Source: PHBD01 sp964578535 (GTDB taxonomy: Bacteria; Desulfobacterota; Syntrophia; Syntrophales; PHBD01). Taken from it: a DNA stretch of 40,820 bases. The DNA lies in contig CAZODI010000031.1 of NCBI GenBank assembly GCA_964578535.1, positions 1 to 40,820 of the forward strand. The letters are read 5' to 3'. The first letter of the stretch is position 1. Each line of letters starts with the position of its first letter. The notes below the pieces were generated by a model that worked only from the letters and a program-made list of their open reading frames with translations, had not been told where the DNA came from and made no database searches. Below, one piece after another: positions 39,846 to 40,820 of this stretch. The position numbers were made by a program, and so were the translations under genes.

Positions 39846-40820
39846 TCACGAGGCGAGGATCTCCACGACCTTCCGGGCATGGTCGACGCCCGTCAGGCAG
39901 GGTGTCCCCTTTTCGATGCAGTCGAAGAAGTGGTCGATCTCCACCTTCAGGGGCTCCTGGAAGTCGATCTTCGGGATCAGGATGTCACCCGAGCGCAGGC
40001 TGAAGGTCGGGAAGGACGGCCCGTCGTAGTCCATGTTCTCCCCCAGGACGGCCCTGCGGTCGATCCCCTTGTCGTAGACGGCGATCTTGTTGTCCGCCAC
40101 GTCGTCGTAGACGACCATCTTCCGGGAACCCACGACGGTCATGCAGCGGATCTTCCCGGGGTCCAGCCAGCTCACGTGGATGTTGGCCATGATCTTCCCG
40201 GGGTACTGGATGTTCATGAAGACCACGTCGGCGATCCCCGGCTGGATGAAGTCCACCCCCCGCTTCGTCACCGAAACCGGATCGGGGTCGCCCAGCCAGT
40301 ACTGGATGATGCTGACGTCGTGGGGAGCGAAGTTCCAGAGGGCGTCGACGTCGGAGCGGATGCGCCCCAGATTGAGCCGCTGGCTGTAGATGTAGCGGAT
40401 ATCGCCGATCTCTCCGGAATCGATCAGTTTTTTCACGAAGCGGACCGCGGCGTTGTAGAGGAACGTGTGGCCCACCATGGCCACCTTCTTCCGCTCCTCC
40501 GCCAGCCGGCCGATGGACTCCACCTCCGCCACGCTCCGGGCCAGCGGCTTTTCCACCAGGATGTGCTTTCCCGCACCCAGGGCCGTCATGGAGAGATCGT
40601 GATGGCTCGCCACGGGGGTGGCGACGATCACCGCATCCACCTCCGGGTCTTCGAAAACGTCCTCCACCCGGTCCGTCACGGCAACGGAAGGGTACAGGGA
40701 CTGGACGTAATTCCGGCGTTCCGCCGACAGCTCCGCCACGGCCTTCACCCGGCAGCGCCGGTTGGCCACCAGGTTGCGAAGCAGGTTGGGACCCCAGTAT
40801 CCCACGCCGATCTGGGCGAC
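39846..40820 (-). CDS. Gfo/Idh/MocA sugar oxidoreductase, 5' end outside window
   Basis: At least 324 residues are visible; the frame is open to the window edge, where the Rossmann start reads VAQIGVGYWGPNLLRN, so only a few residues are missing. EKPLA in HILVEKPLARSV is the family's nucleotide/substrate motif, and LNLGRIRSDVDALWNFAPHDVSII contains the catalytic His of WlbA/WbpB-type enzymes (UDP-sugar-acid 3-dehydrogenases). It would oxidise C3 of a UDP-HexNAc or uronic acid before DegT amination. In WbpB/WlbA relatives the NADH is often reoxidised by 2-oxoglutarate. Confidence 0.9.
   Translation of the reverse strand, partial: VAQIGVGYWGPNLLRNLVANRRCRVKAVAELSAERRNYVQSLYPSVAVTDRVEDVFEDPEVDAVIVATPVASHHDLSMTALGAGKHILVEKPLARSVAEVESIGRLAEERKKVAMVGHTFLYNAAVRFVKKLIDSGEIGDIRYIYSQRLNLGRIRSDVDALWNFAPHDVSIIQYWLGDPDPVSVTKRGVDFIQPGIADVVFMNIQYPGKIMANIHVSWLDPGKIRCMTVVGSRKMVVYDDVADNKIAVYDKGIDRRAVLGENMDYDGPSFPTFSLRSGDILIPKIDFQEPLKVEIDHFFDCIEKGTPCLTGVDHARKVVEILAS

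Noticed and set aside
1..40820. CRISPR arrays, tRNA or rRNA genes, insertion sequences, prophage
   Set aside because: No regularly spaced repeats, tRNA-like cloverleaf, rRNA segment, transposase or phage gene was recognised. This was by reading, not by a covariance search, so a small RNA could be missed.

Overview
The window is GC-rich, tightly packed bacterial chromosome. Its gene families and anaerobic redox set (HypA/HypB nickel insertion proteins, a desulforedoxin-type domain, a rubrerythrin-like protein, a probable selenocysteine glutaredoxin) suggest a strictly anaerobic Gram-negative bacterium of the former Deltaproteobacteria, perhaps Syntrophales-like. That placement is inferred from gene content; no marker was searched. 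I see no rRNA, tRNA, CRISPR, transposase or phage gene. Two runs of exactly 100 N (3823-3922 and 17261-17360) are assembly gaps of unknown true length.

Layout. 1-1040: hypA-hypB, plus strand. 997-3545: glutamate formimidoyltransferase, a PPP-type phosphatase and ftsY, minus strand. 3690-3956: a palindromic repeat holding the first gap. 3952-7524: smc. 7696-12830: an isolated minus-strand operon of four exported proteins (lipoprotein, 831-residue beta-propeller protein, small secreted protein, LPP20-like protein), ended by a strong terminator; this is the least understood cluster. 12831-13413: an AT-richer intergenic region. 13414-14049: two small plus-strand genes (FmdB-type zinc ribbon, ABM monooxygenase). 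14165-16846: DUF2784 protein, truA and an NlpC/P60 hydrolase, minus strand. 17025-18093: a cyclic-nucleotide-binding protein cut by the second gap, a glutaredoxin-like protein with two in-frame UGA codons that I read as selenocysteine, and a rubrerythrin-like protein. 18258-21249: DegP-type protease, nitroreductase and alpha/beta hydrolase. 21342-21692: a desulforedoxin domain fused to a histone-H1-like Lys/Ala/Pro tail, followed by a terminator and a second copy of the palindromic repeat. 22215-27328: a small unknown protein coupled to an MBL-fold hydrolase, RlmD-type methyltransferase, TraB-family protein, zinc-ribbon rhomboid protease and a lipoprotein whose promoter carries a perfect palindrome.

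27390 to the end is a minus-strand surface-polysaccharide locus: family 9 glycosyltransferase, L-2-hydroxyglutarate oxidase-like flavoprotein, membrane nucleotide-sugar dehydratase, class I aminotransferase, O-antigen ligase, DegT aminotransferase, ThDP E1 beta and E1 alpha subunits, initiating sugar transferase, GNAT acetyltransferase, family 4 glycosyltransferase and a Gfo/Idh/MocA oxidoreductase that runs off the window. Most junctions overlap, so it is probably one translationally coupled operon. The sugar enzymes fit synthesis of an acylated amino or diamino sugar on an undecaprenyl carrier. The 2-hydroxyglutarate oxidase and the E1 pair are unusual members and give the best metabolic hypotheses here.

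The strongest unusual finding is the dual-UGA glutaredoxin-like gene at 17361-17564, which standard gene calling would destroy.
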